Assembly: GCA_030141605.1 (NCBI GenBank) | Contig: JAQGDQ010000054.1 | Location: 746,001-800,909 of the forward strand | Source: Tubiluchus corallicola | Taxonomy: Eukaryota; Priapulida; Priapulimorpha; Priapulimorphida; Tubiluchidae | DNA: 54,909 nt | Direction of reading: 5' to 3' | In this document: piece by piece, positions 1 through 22,200 of the stretch | How the letters are laid out: every line of letters starts with the position of its first letter | Position numbering within the stretch: the first letter of the stretch is position 1 | Made by a program: the position numbers and the translations under genes | The notes under the pieces: generated by a model | The model's input: only the letters and a program-made list of their open reading frames with translations | The model's database searches: none | What the model was told of the DNA's origin: nothing

Positions 1-3000
1 GGTCACTCAGAGAAACCTGAAACAAGCGGACAACATGGTCTCATTATTGGCATTATTCACGAAAGAAATGGTTGTAAAAATATTAATCTTTTTGGGCTTT
101 ATAATGAGTGAAACCTACACATGAACGATAAAAAAGTAAAAAAATATCAAGATCGTCTACTGCTTGTTCGTAACTGCGAAGCCGATTGGTAATTTACGCT
201 ATACAAATTTCGTAATGTACATGTAGAAGCATAAGAATTGACTTTCAGATGTAGTTGGTTTGTGAATGAAACGGTAGTATAATAGTTACCACATATGACG
301 GAATATAATTGGCTAAGTGTTTCAGGTTTTTTGATAACAATGTCAGTGCATTTCAGGCTTTTTGATAAACACTTAGAACTTTATGTCAGTTGAGATGCTG
401 ATCTCAAATAAAATTTGTGGTCGATTTTCTGGTAAGTCATTCCACACAAGTCCGGGGAAAAACTAGATTTATAAGCAGATATTCTGCATCTGGGAAATGG
501 AGTCACGGTATACAGCGAAGCAGGGTATTCGACTTTCGCAAGAGACAAATTTATGTCAGATGCACAACGCTGGAAATTAATTTTTGGATTTTAGACAGTC
601 TACACCAAGAATTCGCAATTTAAAAGTGGTATTTTGGAGTTATATGGTGTTTCTGTCACCTATAGACAGTGTTAAATCTTACTTTTTTATGCATAATATA
701 TTCAGGTTAATAATTATATTGCCCGAAAGAAAGGATTTAACAATGATAGATACATTTTATTATAAACATATGCATATTGCAATGTATAGATATATTATAA
801 TATACGTATTACAATATATATATAATTAATTATGTAAAAGTTTACTCAACGCAACTAAGTTTAGTAACTTAACTAATCTACTAAGTACTAAGCTAAAGAC
901 AATTATCGTTGAACGTGCAAATTGCTGTCTTTTATCATTTTTTAGGCCGTTACTACGGTTGTGGGTCTTACTGAAAAACATAAGATGTTCTTTTTACCAC
1001 TTACTTCACAATATTTCAAAATTGATACTTCAGACATGTGAGGCGCAAGGCAACTGCGAAAAATCGTCTGGCTGTCCATAATATTTGCTGCAGGCTACTT
1101 CCTAGACTAGTAATTATTTTCCGGGCTTGCTACTTGGAGAGTATAGCCGGCTAGTTTGCCTTTTTATATTTCGAAGAAACCTTTGTAAATCATCAATTTA
1201 GCACACCTGGTTAGCGATCAATAGAAGCCATACGTAAATATATAAGTTTTGAAAAAGCCGTAATTCAAAGCGAAGTTGAGATCTAATAACAACTGTTGTT
1301 TGTGTAATATTTGGTCATTAAATGACACACCGTGACCATTCAGCTATTCCTTGCACTTCGCTTGCCTCAAGTACCTTTTTAAAGTGGAAATACTTAGCCT
1401 TTTAAGAGCCCGCTTGGAATTAAACTATTGTGCATCTTAGAAAGTGAAAGTAAATAATATGTCTTCTCCCACACATCTCTTGCCATTCTGTTTTCTTTGC
1501 AAAATCGGAATCGTTTTTCCTACAACTGCTTCACAATAAGCTGTTCAAAATTCACCTTAAAAGCAGTTCATATTAGCAATACTTTTATTCAGTTACGGTA
1601 TTTTCGCAACGCATTGCGAACATATCAATTTAGTAAAATACTCAAAACGAGGTAATGAATGCTTTTAAAATTTAGCCGCTTCCAATTACCATTAGGTAAT
1701 TTAGATTTATGTGAAGGGCAATGTAAACTAATGATGATCATTCTAGACAGTAATGACTGGGCATTACTAAACGTAATAACTTAGCTATCTTTTGAATATA
1801 CATCTGTACGTACAAATATTGGGTATTATCTCAAAAAATTTCAGTCGCCTACACCGTCAGGCGGTGTATGCATTCCAGCCAAATTTGCTAACATAATATG
1901 GCCGTCGTCAGCCTCATTTGTACGCAAGCGCAGATTACAATTGTTGACATGCACGCATGAGGTCCTGCGTGTATGCGTGACATAGCACAGTCAACTAGTC
2001 CAATATCGCTCAAGACGTTCTTTATTATCATGTCAATAGTACGCGAATATATAACTCACTGCCTGAAGGGAAAATAGGCGAAATCTCTCTTTCAACGAGC
2101 CACAGACACTGTTTAGACTTGACCCACTAACTTTTACGTGCAACAAATTTATAGGCTTTTGCATTATTAGCTGCGTATCAAGCTAATATGGCTGTTTCTT
2201 TGAGCCATATTAAACATTCCTTGAAAATTACATGAAAAATTGATTGATAGTTTTTTGCGGGTGTCTTTTTGGGTTCAGCGTTGTAGTCTGCTAAGATTTT
2301 AAATCTTTGAATAACTTTCAAATTTGCTCAAACGGTACCAAGGTGTTCACAAGCTAGCAGAACTAAAATCTGTTAAAAGGAAGAATTGCAAAACTTTAAG
2401 CAGCTTTGTTTGTTAATTCAGTTGGCAGTCAGAGCGTCTTCTCGCCAGTCTAAATAATACTATAGTTGGTGAATAGGTAACATACCAGTTCTACATCAAA
2501 ATATTTACACCCCGACCTGTCGATAAAATGCGCAATGGATGGAGCTAGCCTGCGTTGTTCTATTTAAAAACAGTTTATGTATTCTCCTTTTGTCAACAAT
2601 TTGTTCCATCAATGGTTTCCTACGCACACTCGTGACTGAGCCAGTAAACAGATTACAATGGCATCAGTTCAATAAACAACACCTCAGAGGTGGCTGACTC
2701 GATAACTTACGTTCATTCGCCACCCGTTCACCTATATATAGCAATGAAAGTTAATATTATTATGTTGTACTTTGTCTCAATTGTTTTGACATTGTACTCA
2801 TTTTTTACTACAAGGAGAAAAATAAACGAATTCCAATTCTAACCTCTCCTATGCATCCCCTAAGCTGTACACTCAGGTCTATAATAATCATGTTATAATT
2901 ATGTAGCTTATACTAATTATAACATTTAATGACTTGATGGCAGATACCAAACAATTTTACAGCTACCTCGACTTAGCCAACCCACCCGTGGTTGAAGATC

Positions 3001-3654
3001 ACACACCTCAATTACTCTTTCATGCAATGTATCGCAGACACCCGCTACTCTGCTACTGCATCAAAAGTTGCATATCACAAGATCATTACCAAAAGCTTGG
3101 TAGTCATTGGCAAGGCATCCTGTAATCAACTTGGATGTTAAATAAGCTTTATGGAGAGTTTTCACTGTTGATCCCTTGTACCAACATGTTACTAGCAGAT
3201 GGTTTGAAGAAACGATAGGGCTTCTGATAATATCATTGAATTGGGAGGGTTCAGACTTTCCAGTATCTCGAAAAAGTTTCTCTCACAGTGTTTTCCATGT
3301 TATGGCTACCAGCAGAAGCGTGTCTAACCACATTCGTACGTGTGTACACAACGCCCCGCAAAGAACAACGTAAATGTCCTACAGTTGCTACCCACACCAT
3401 CCTTGACTTTGTCACTATGCCACCGCAGTTATGCTCATCGGCAAGTTTAACAGGATTCGCTTTACTGACATCATGCTTTTCTTTGCTAGACGTAGGTATA
3501 ATGATAGTCTTCATTGAACAATTGCAAGAATGGTGATGATGATGATAGTCATCGGGAAATTTAGATTTTTTTCTAATTTATTGGGTAATTGCAGGTACGA
3601 CGCTGATGTTATTCCAACGGTTGTGCCCCGGCTCAGAAAAATACCGCAAAATAA

Positions 3655-3835
3655 CCGACCAACTATCTAATCAAGCAAGAAACTTACCGACCACACTCAA
3701 ACAATCAACAAATCAAGTATTCCATCTGCTAACCAACCCTCTGACCGACCAATCATTCTATCGGCCAAGTCTATAACCATCCAAGCCAATTAGCCAACCA
3801 GCTACTTAGTGAGCTAGCCAAGAACAAAAGCATTA
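3655..3835. repeat. degenerate CCGACCAA/CCAACCAA-type tandem tract
   Basis: Repeated short words of the form accgaccaa, aaccaac, agccaa and atccaag recur with irregular spacing and many substitutions. It looks like an old tandem repeat that has decayed. No reading frame runs through it. Confidence 0.5.
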
Positions 3836-5810
3836 TTTTATTAATGAAAATAAATTTCAATTTAGTAACGTTAGAATGGGATCAAGATAGTGTTAGTACA
3901 AAAGAACTAAGGTAATAATGTTAAAAAAATTCAAAGTACAATCGTTAGGCTTAAGGTGGCACTTAGAAAAGAGGAGCACAGTTCTTCACTAAGTTTTCAT
4001 AGATTTATCATCCATAACTACGAACATAAATATAAATATGATTGACGGATTCATGGATGCTAGACAGTAAAGCTTTTCTTTATTAAATTTATTTTACATT
4101 TCATCAAGCAATTGGCTGTTTTTGAAGCTTATTTCGGGTTTCTTCAGTGTTTTGACAGACATTTAAAACAGACCAACAGAGTTCTAAAATCGTAAAAGTT
4201 ACTATCAGAATGCGCAATATCCGTTTACTTGTCTGAAATGTAGTAACTAAAACTGAACTATCATTCATTAGTCCATCGGTCATATATATATTTTATTCAG
4301 TTGTTCATGAAGCAAAGGACTTTATAAATACTTTAAAACTTACAATTAACAAATTTGCTTTTAATTTCTCAGACTGAATTCATGCCTTCGAAGTGTAATT
4401 CATACCTTCGTAATTCAGTTTAAAACTTTATGTTGATTGGTACTTCCCTCTTTTCTAAAATTCCAACAACCATTGCATCGTTCCAATGAAATTCTTAATG
4501 AATTTTAATTTGCTGTATTGCCTAAAGCAACCGTCGTCAGCAATATTATAATTTCACTTTTACCGAAGCATTTTTGCTTGTGATCTTTCACTGTGTGAAA
4601 ACAAAAATATCAATGCTTTTCCGTAGCTCGTAGAGAAATTTGATATATCTTATAGAAAGTTTTTAGTCTAATTTTATTTTGTTTATTTTTATTACGTCAG
4701 TAAAGAAAAATCGTGACTCGCTCGTTTTGATTCGTTTACGTTTTCTGCTCACGTAAGTGGGATAAGGTTGCCGCTCTCAAGGCTTGCGTTTCACTGACGC
4801 AACATCATTTTATACAGTAGCGACTTACAGATTTTAAACTTAAAGAGGTCATCAAACCCTTAATCCTACGCCGATTTTACTTTTAGCTAAAATAAACAAA
4901 TAATTCATGACTGGAACTAAGTGCGACAAGGTTGCGAGCTGCAACCTAGAGCCTCTCAAACTTGGGGCGCCTTCAAACTTTGGTAAGAAATGTTTTTTAA
5001 CTACGGTTTTGTGTTGAAATACGTGCTAATTTGGTTTACAATAAATAGTAAAATAATGGTATTTCTCAAAGAATAGTTATATTGATAAAGAAAAGATATT
5101 CTAGTTTATTTAAAAAAAATGCCATAATTTTACTTCAAGCTATGTAAAAATCGCTAATATGTATCAGGAGTAAAATATTCAAGACGAGTGGAGGCGAGTT
5201 AGAGGGTGGCTCCGTCTGATGGGGACCCATAATTTCATTTGCCTAGGGACTCCAAAAGGTCATAACCCGGCCCTGACTACAAAGTCCCCCTGACAACATG
5301 CCTTTGCTTTTCAAGTGTACTGAACATTTACTCAAAAAACATATGTTCATTGTGGAACGAATCATATATTTTTGAAATAAAGTTTGATCAGAAAGGACAT
5401 GCGGAAGGAATGGAACCATAAGAATAAATTTTGATCCATGTATGATGATGCAATTTTGATGCACACTGACCTTAACAAATGACCATCCGGACTACTCCCA
5501 ATTCCGTTGATGTGCTCACCTCCATTTCCACAAACTGATTAAGCAACTAACACTAGATTACAAACTAACATTTAGGACAACTTGTGTTGGACTGGTCGGT
5601 AACTAATGGGCTAGAAACAGAACATGTCTTAATCAGCGAAAGACTGTTTGGAACATATATATCTACATATAACTTACTGCATATGTATGCTGTTTGTATG
5701 TAGTTTGTACTGTGTGTTTTCAGTATCTGTATGTTTCATTGTTGAAATTGTAATTGTTTAGTAATTTATTGTACAGGTATCTGTTCAAAGGTACTAATAA
5801 ATATGAAATG

Positions 5811-5846
5811 TGTTCCTTTGGAATAACATAATGTTCCAAAGGAACA
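5811..5846. other. perfect 13-bp stem-loop
   Basis: The arm at 5811-5823 is the exact reverse complement of 5834-5846, with a 10-nt loop between them, and a run of T follows at once. The structure is seen directly. Its role is unknown: it could be a small foldback element or chance, and no gene is recognised next to it. Confidence 0.6.
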
Positions 5847-7620
5847 TTTTTATTCAGGCTCACTTCCAATTTTTCGCATTTGCTGTCTTTCGGACAAGTT
5901 TGGTTTAAAAATTTTATTGCCCCTGTTTTGCTTATCCAAACAGTGCTGACTATTAATCTTCAAATTTTGCATTCCACACTCCACCCATTTCTGGGCAGTG
6001 GTGATTACGTAAGATCTTTAACCCATGAATTAGCGCCTTACTGGTGTCGAGCGAGAAACTCCACAAGTGGGACGTAGCCTCCCGTAGGCCTAGCTAGTAA
6101 GCGTATGTATGTAAGTGTATCTACTAACTCATAAATACTGCCTGGCAAAAAGTTTCAGCCTTATTTGGCTGTAAATAGGCTTTACATCCTAATTATTAAA
6201 AATTTAGGTTTAAAAAATGATAAAACTTTTCTTAATATGTTATAATAAAGTAAGAATAAACGTTCTTAACATTTTATTTTCCCAGCTGTAGTCTTGTAAA
6301 CTTCCTTAAGTCATAATAGGCAGAGGCTTTAAATTTCATTACACTTAATTTATGGCTGTGCATTGAGAAAAATCTCAGGTATGTATAAAAATTGCACATA
6401 TATATGGATAGAAAATTAATTTTCTATAAATTAATAGGTTTCTTAGTACTTTTATTTTTCAAGCCTTTGTTTTGTAAACTTGCCATTGGTTGTACAAATG
6501 TCTTTAAATTTTGTTACGCTTAATTTATAAATACATATTGAAAAAAACTGAGGAATGTTTATAGAAGAAAGACCCTGCTTCAGTAGTTTTATGATAATTA
6601 TTCTCCTCAGTGTTAAGTTGATTTTTTACAGTATAAAGTTAATTAAAAGGATATAACAAGAATTTTAATAAAGTCTCTGGTAACATACGTAATTTGTGGC
6701 AAGACTGCCAGTCAAATTGAAAAATTCATCGTCTTGCCCGAAAAATAACCCTGGGGGATGTTTGTTGCGTACTCTAGAAATGTCACTTAAAACGCATAAA
6801 TTTCAAATATTTGCACAAAAAGTAGAACGGCAGAGTTCAGAAAAATGGCGGCGAAAGTTTCTGTCATGTTTTTCAACAAAATGCAAAGACTGCCTGAAAA
6901 AGCGACGTTAGCAATTTTTTCTTAAATCTTCAGTTTAAAAGATTTCGGTCAGGCAACACATCACATGTTGTCAAGTTGTCAAGGCATTAGTGTGCGACCT
7001 ATATCCATCATAATTAACTAATACATTTTCTCTTCGCTAAGGAACTAATTACACACAATTACGCCGAAGCTAATTTGGATCCTCGTTTGAAACAGCAACG
7101 TTACTGCAAAAAAAGACCTAAGAAACGCAACCAATTATTCAACAACAGTCTAGAAAGGTTCCATTTTTAGTTGAAGTGATTTAATTGGAATGTGCTTCTG
7201 TCAAGTGTCGAAGCTTTGAAAAACATGAAAAGTGATGTAATGAACAAGCCAAATATTTTACCTCTTCCATGAGATGATACAAAACTAAATATAATTCAAA
7301 CGGAATTTCTCATTTCACCAACTACTAATCACCAAGTGAGATTATTCTCTTTACTTATCAATTTATTTACTTATTTATTTGCCATCAATTTCAACTTGTT
7401 GATGTTATTTGTTTCAATACTTACTGATTTCAATGACATTGACAAATTTTTGATGAATCTTTTGGAAGAAGCAAGCACAATTATTTGCTGAATATAACTT
7501 TTTAGATTTTGTAGCTGTTGGTTTTGTGATCTTTGAATGTTGAATTGCTATTCATATTACATCTTGTAGTACTATAATAACTAAGCTAACTTATTAATTT
7601 TCATTATCTTTTCGTTTCAG

Positions 7621-17877
<10,257 letters not shown>

Positions 17878-18061
17878 CAACTACTAGTTTTACGAAAAAA
17901 GAGCTCGGTCAAATAATGCCATTGTGAATGGGCACGAAATTCAGGAATTTTATTTACCTTGTAAAGTTTGTTTTTTGTACTTTATACAAGAGTATTGCGA
18001 AGATAAAAAACTACTGTCTTTGGCTTTTTTCTGTAACAACAAAAACATCCAAGAAGACAAA

Positions 18062-18202
18062 ATTTTAGTTTGGCGTTGTGGAAATGTCTAAGCTGTTGAT
18101 AGCTGCTAAGAGCTGGTAAAGCTGAAATGTTAACTAGTTTTTAATTATATTTGTTTGTATGTCATTTTTGCATACCGTCATTGGTCAACGCCAAACTAAA
18201 AT
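18062..18202. repeat. 17-nt perfect inverted repeat in the 3'UTR
   Basis: 18062-18078 is the exact reverse complement of 18186-18202, with 107 nt between them, inside the 3'UTR of the Q-rich gene. It could be an RNA hairpin, or a tiny terminal-inverted-repeat element of about 141 bp. I could not find a convincing target-site duplication. Confidence 0.65.
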
Positions 18203-18404
18203 AGTGCTTTTGGTTTGTTTTCAGAGGCAGATGACAATAACGAAGAAATGAATGAACAAGACCCACCATTCGTGTAAATATCGTGAGACAAAGTATCGTC
18301 ATCCTCATCGCCGCTGTCAGAAAATAATACCAACGCATCGAATTTGCATTCATCAGTCATCCTTGTATGAAATTTAATTGTATGCTCATATTAATATAAT
18401 ATAC

Positions 18405-18424
18405 AATAAACGTCGGGAAATAAA
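18405..18424 (+). terminator. two AATAAA poly(A) signals of the Q-rich gene
   Basis: AATAAA at 18405-18410 and again at 18419-18424, about 530 nt after the stop codon. They are the first good signals downstream of the terminal exon. Confidence 0.6.
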
Positions 18425-19039
18425 CGAGAGTGAACGTCTTATTTAGCAACTCGGTTATCTGTAGTAACACGGTCCCCAAAGTGATTCTAGTCCCAGATCC
18501 TGCATTATGTTTTGCGACATTCTACGATTCCTACTTGTTGTGCTACAGCAAGGCTCTACATTCTCATTAGTTTTGCAAACATTTACTTAAATTTTGAAAT
18601 GTCACGGGACGTCTGTTCATTTGCGAAAGGAAATGCGAAAGCCTTTAATGCATCGTAAAACAGCATGAACGTATCTGATTTCAGAAAAGATTTCTCTAAC
18701 AGGTAGTATCGGCTTCTGTATCAGAATATCAGACTAGATGACGTACATGGGTGATTCTCTGAAAAAATGTTTATTTACGTCCCTTGAACGATGGTTCTCC
18801 TTAACGTAGCCTTTGTCACAGATGTATACTTAGCACACAGTAAGCCGGAATCTAGCATTCAAAAGCAGGGTCTACTCAACGAGATGTTTGTGGCATTAGA
18901 GTTAGATGTTTGTATCAAGGACATCTATCTAACTCTAAGCTGACGCACTGAACTGGTAGAGGGATTTCATCCTTTTTTTTACGAAAAAAGGTGTTTCAGC
19001 CTCGTTCCAAGTACGAGGTAAACAGAAGCGAAAGTTCGC

Positions 19040-19130
19040 GAATGATACCGCCAGGAACGAGTATTGAACCCAGAGTAGTGAGAGGTTACACGCCCCTCGC
19101 GTAAATGCGTTTAAATGCGTGTGCACTCTC
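19040..19130 (-). other. tRNA-like B-box region, possible SINE remnant
   Basis: On the minus strand a segment reads gtaacctctcactactctgg followed by gttcaatactc, close to a Pol III B-box (GGTTCRANNCC) with its upstream stem. I see no clean A-box, no complete cloverleaf and no acceptor stem, so this is not called as a tRNA gene. It may be the head of an old tRNA-derived SINE. Confidence 0.25.
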
Positions 19131-20042
19131 TATCTGTTCACCTTGAAAATCGTCACAACTGGTTACGAATCTTATCGTACCCCCATTTAGCTGAAAATAA
19201 TGAAATAATTCACAAAATGCACTACATATGTAACACAATTTTGGTATCCAGCAATTACGTTTTTTTGTAACGAAAGTACGAGATGACAGTAATCATGACA
19301 GATGTTAGTTACTATGACAGTAATCAGACTACGTCACCTTGTAGGTCAAAATGAGTTCACATAACAAAGTTTTGTAATGGATATAAGACAAACAGATCTT
19401 CAAAATAAAATATCGGATATTATCCGAGTTTTCTATGAAGCTTACATTCATTTTCCCGGAAGACAGGTCTGGCATTTCTGTGATCAAACACTGACAAAGT
19501 AAATGTAAGAAAATCTTTCTCAAATTTGTAATTGGTGAGTCGTGCACCTGCTAGTACATTTCGGTGATGATACAAAAATTTGTCATACCGAAGTCATACA
19601 GTGTTCTGTTCTAAAATATGTAAAGTAACGAATTTACCATAATTCTATCTTAAAGAAAAATCATAATGCAAAAAAGTAATTATTATATGCCGATCACTAT
19701 AACATCAGTCTCTAGGCCTACTACTTACGATGATGATTGGAAATTTGATTTGCATGGAACACGATTTAAATGGAGAGCTTTGTAATCTTGTCGGATGCAT
19801 TCACAGGCTTACATTCGTTTTCAAAAACTGACCCAGCTTAGCTTATTAAGCCAAAACACAAAGAAATGAATATATTTCCATTTAAATCATTTAAGTCATG
19901 CCTTGTAACTAACCTACCTCTAAAGACGCAGAAGATTAATTAATATTTATCGTGATATATATTCATAATGAATATTTGTTAAACTATTTTTAGGCGTCAC
20001 TTTTAAAATTATTACTCTTTCGCCCAGTCTCCAAATTTCACA

Positions 20043-20093
20043 TGTACAAGAACAGCAGCGCCAGCGGCAGCAGCAGCAGCAGCAACAACAACA
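20043..20093 (+). repeat. isolated CAG/CAA-rich patch
   Basis: A short CAG/CAA tract encodes VQEQQRQRQQQQQQQQH in the + frame. It lies 2.2 kb past the stop of the Q-rich gene and resembles that gene's coding repeats. It is either a simple microsatellite or a relic/alternative exon. Confidence 0.5.
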
Positions 20094-20154
20094 TATTTTT
20101 AAAGCATTTGTTTAGTGTACGCACTTTGAAACACCATCACAACCCAGACATTAA

Positions 20155-20206
20155 TCCCAACCTTAACTCTAACCCTAATTCTAATCCTAACTTAATCCTA
20201 ATCCGC
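20155..20206. repeat. degenerate CCTAAC/CCTAAT telomere-like tract
   Basis: About eight imperfect units (ccaacctt, aactctaaccctaa, ttctaatcctaac and similar). The units resemble the metazoan telomere repeat CCCTAA with substitutions. It is an interstitial tract, not a chromosome end. Confidence 0.45.
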
Positions 20207-22025
20207 TTCACGAACTAATTGCTTGTGTGGAGGGATTGTAAACTTTAGTCCATTTTGATTTGACAAACCCACGAAAGTTTAAAAAACTATTGCGATTTCG
20301 ATTACCCAGCAAAAATTTAATTTCAATGAACCCGGGCAATTAATAAGTTCATAATTATTTTGCCTATACAAGACATGAGAAAACGACAAAAAAGATTCGG
20401 AACTGTACCCTTTGTAATGTGAATAACTGAGGGCGGTAATTCTGCATTTGGACTTCTACGTAATTTAGCCTACCTGATGTTGTGCAAGCGTGGATTAACA
20501 CTGAACATAAAGATAAGAAGATTGTGCTCGGTACTCGTAAAGAAGATTAGAGGTGTAGAAAGCAGATTATATCACAGTTACCACCTGATCACCACATCTT
20601 CAATGCCGGAAAAACAAGTATTACACGACCGCACATGTTTCTTAATGGTAATTAACAAATTCATGAAGACAACTCTCTCATAATCAACAAAGACTCGATT
20701 ATCGAAACATTGACGCCGGTTGCAGCAAATAATTACATTTTTGAACTGCAGCTTGCTGTTTTGCAATCGGTCGCCATGCTCGTTTAGTCTTACTTGAGTC
20801 GGCCTATAAGTAATCACTTTCACGTTGCAAAACAAACTCCAACGGAGCTTATTTCATTGCACGCGAAAGAGCAGGTCAACTCTAAAAGTTGAATAAATCA
20901 CTTGAATTAGTGTGAATTGTATATTTCCTTGGATTTTTTTAAGTAACATATGAGAGATATAACTGCAGCTGCATTATTTAGTATTGAAACAAATTTCAGT
21001 AGATGGACTTTCTCTATTTCTTCACTGTGGTGCAATAACATGAAAAACTATATAATTGCACACAAACGTCAAATCACAGCACTGCTAACTAAAATAAGGA
21101 TGCCGTTTGCTGCCATAAAAAAGAAAATTACTTGTGTATTATGTTATGTTACATCATAAAAAGTTAGTGTTATGTATTTTTGTGACATATTAAATTAATA
21201 TCATAGAAAATGTTACGATAACTATTCCTCAAGATGTCTTGAACTTCAGACTGAAGATATACATAGGCTTTCTTGCACAAACTTTTCAGAGAATTAACCC
21301 CAATCTTGAATAACCCAATCACGGCCATGGACTACTCGACTAAAATCAGTCCCTGATCTGGTACTGTAAGCTACCTAGCAGAACTCTTTATAGTCTTAGA
21401 GTTGTTACGCCTTTTTCATTTCAATTATATGATAGTGCACTTCGGCTATTGCGCAAAGTGTTATCAATTACTGTTGTAGAGCCTAGACTGAAGTTTGCGA
21501 AGTAGTGTGCTAATAAATAAGATGCATGATTAAGGCTGAACTACTCGGTTATTGGCTAGCGTTGCTCCACAGCTATTAATTGCTGCAGTTTTGAGGGAAT
21601 GCAAACACGGCAAACGCGTGGAACTTTAATTAACGCGCCACAAACAGTGGTTGTTCTTAAACGCTTACACTCCTAATGCACAATACAAGTGCTTTGTGGG
21701 GAAAACACGTTTAAATATAAAGCTTCGACAAAAACCTAGAACACGTGCAAGCGTTGTTTCTGAAGATTAGACCTGCGGGATGCTATGGTAGCATATCGTT
21801 CAATGAGACACATTGTTATAACTAAACATTGGCCCGGAAGTCAAAAGGGAAGTTTGTTCTTCTACCAATTGCAAATCAATTATTTAGAAACAGTTTGGAT
21901 GAAAAAGAAGTAATAAGACAGACAAAGCGGACGACAGCCTATCTCAGATGCGCTAATACGTAAGTGTTTTCAGTGAAAGAAATTGTATACTCAAAAGAAG
22001 TACAGAACAAATTAACAGGTGATTG

Positions 22026-22200
22026 AACAAATTGGAACTATTGTCCTCTGAGAGAGAAAAAAAACTTTGTGAATTGTAGAACTACCGGCAGCAGCTAATT
22101 TGCCAAGTTTTAAACAAATTGGAATCCCTGAAGTAAACTCTTACAACAAAGGAAAGAGTGGAAAACTTGGCGATTGTAGAACTGCCGCCCGCAATTCAGA
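22026..22200. repeat. imperfect tandem duplication (~90-bp unit)
   Basis: acaaattggaa at about 22026 and again at about 22118 begin two copies. Each later contains aacttt/aactt followed by gattgtagaactgccg or gaattgtagaactaccg. The copies have diverged by substitutions and small indels. Confidence 0.6.

Larger units (their letters stand above)
1..7620. other. AT-rich upstream region, no gene recognised
   Basis: No reading frame here has convincing coding character; the longest are under 100 codons and contain no recognisable domain. Because the first Q-rich exon at 7621 starts at a splice acceptor, this stretch should contain or be crossed by that gene's upstream intron and possibly its first exon. 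I looked for an ATG-led signal-peptide exon ending in a phase-0 donor and did not find one I trust. Contents I can see: a decayed CCAACCAA/CCGACCAA-type tandem tract at about 3655-3835 and a perfect 13-bp stem-loop at 5811-5846. Confidence 0.5.

Noticed and set aside
2934-3536. Cluster of short frames on both strands near 3 kb
   Set aside because: Possible decayed transposon, but no motif could be named and stops occur in every frame.
18898-18936. 10-bp inverted repeat that could suggest a microRNA precursor
   Set aside because: The stem is too short and its inner part does not pair; nothing else supports a small-RNA gene.
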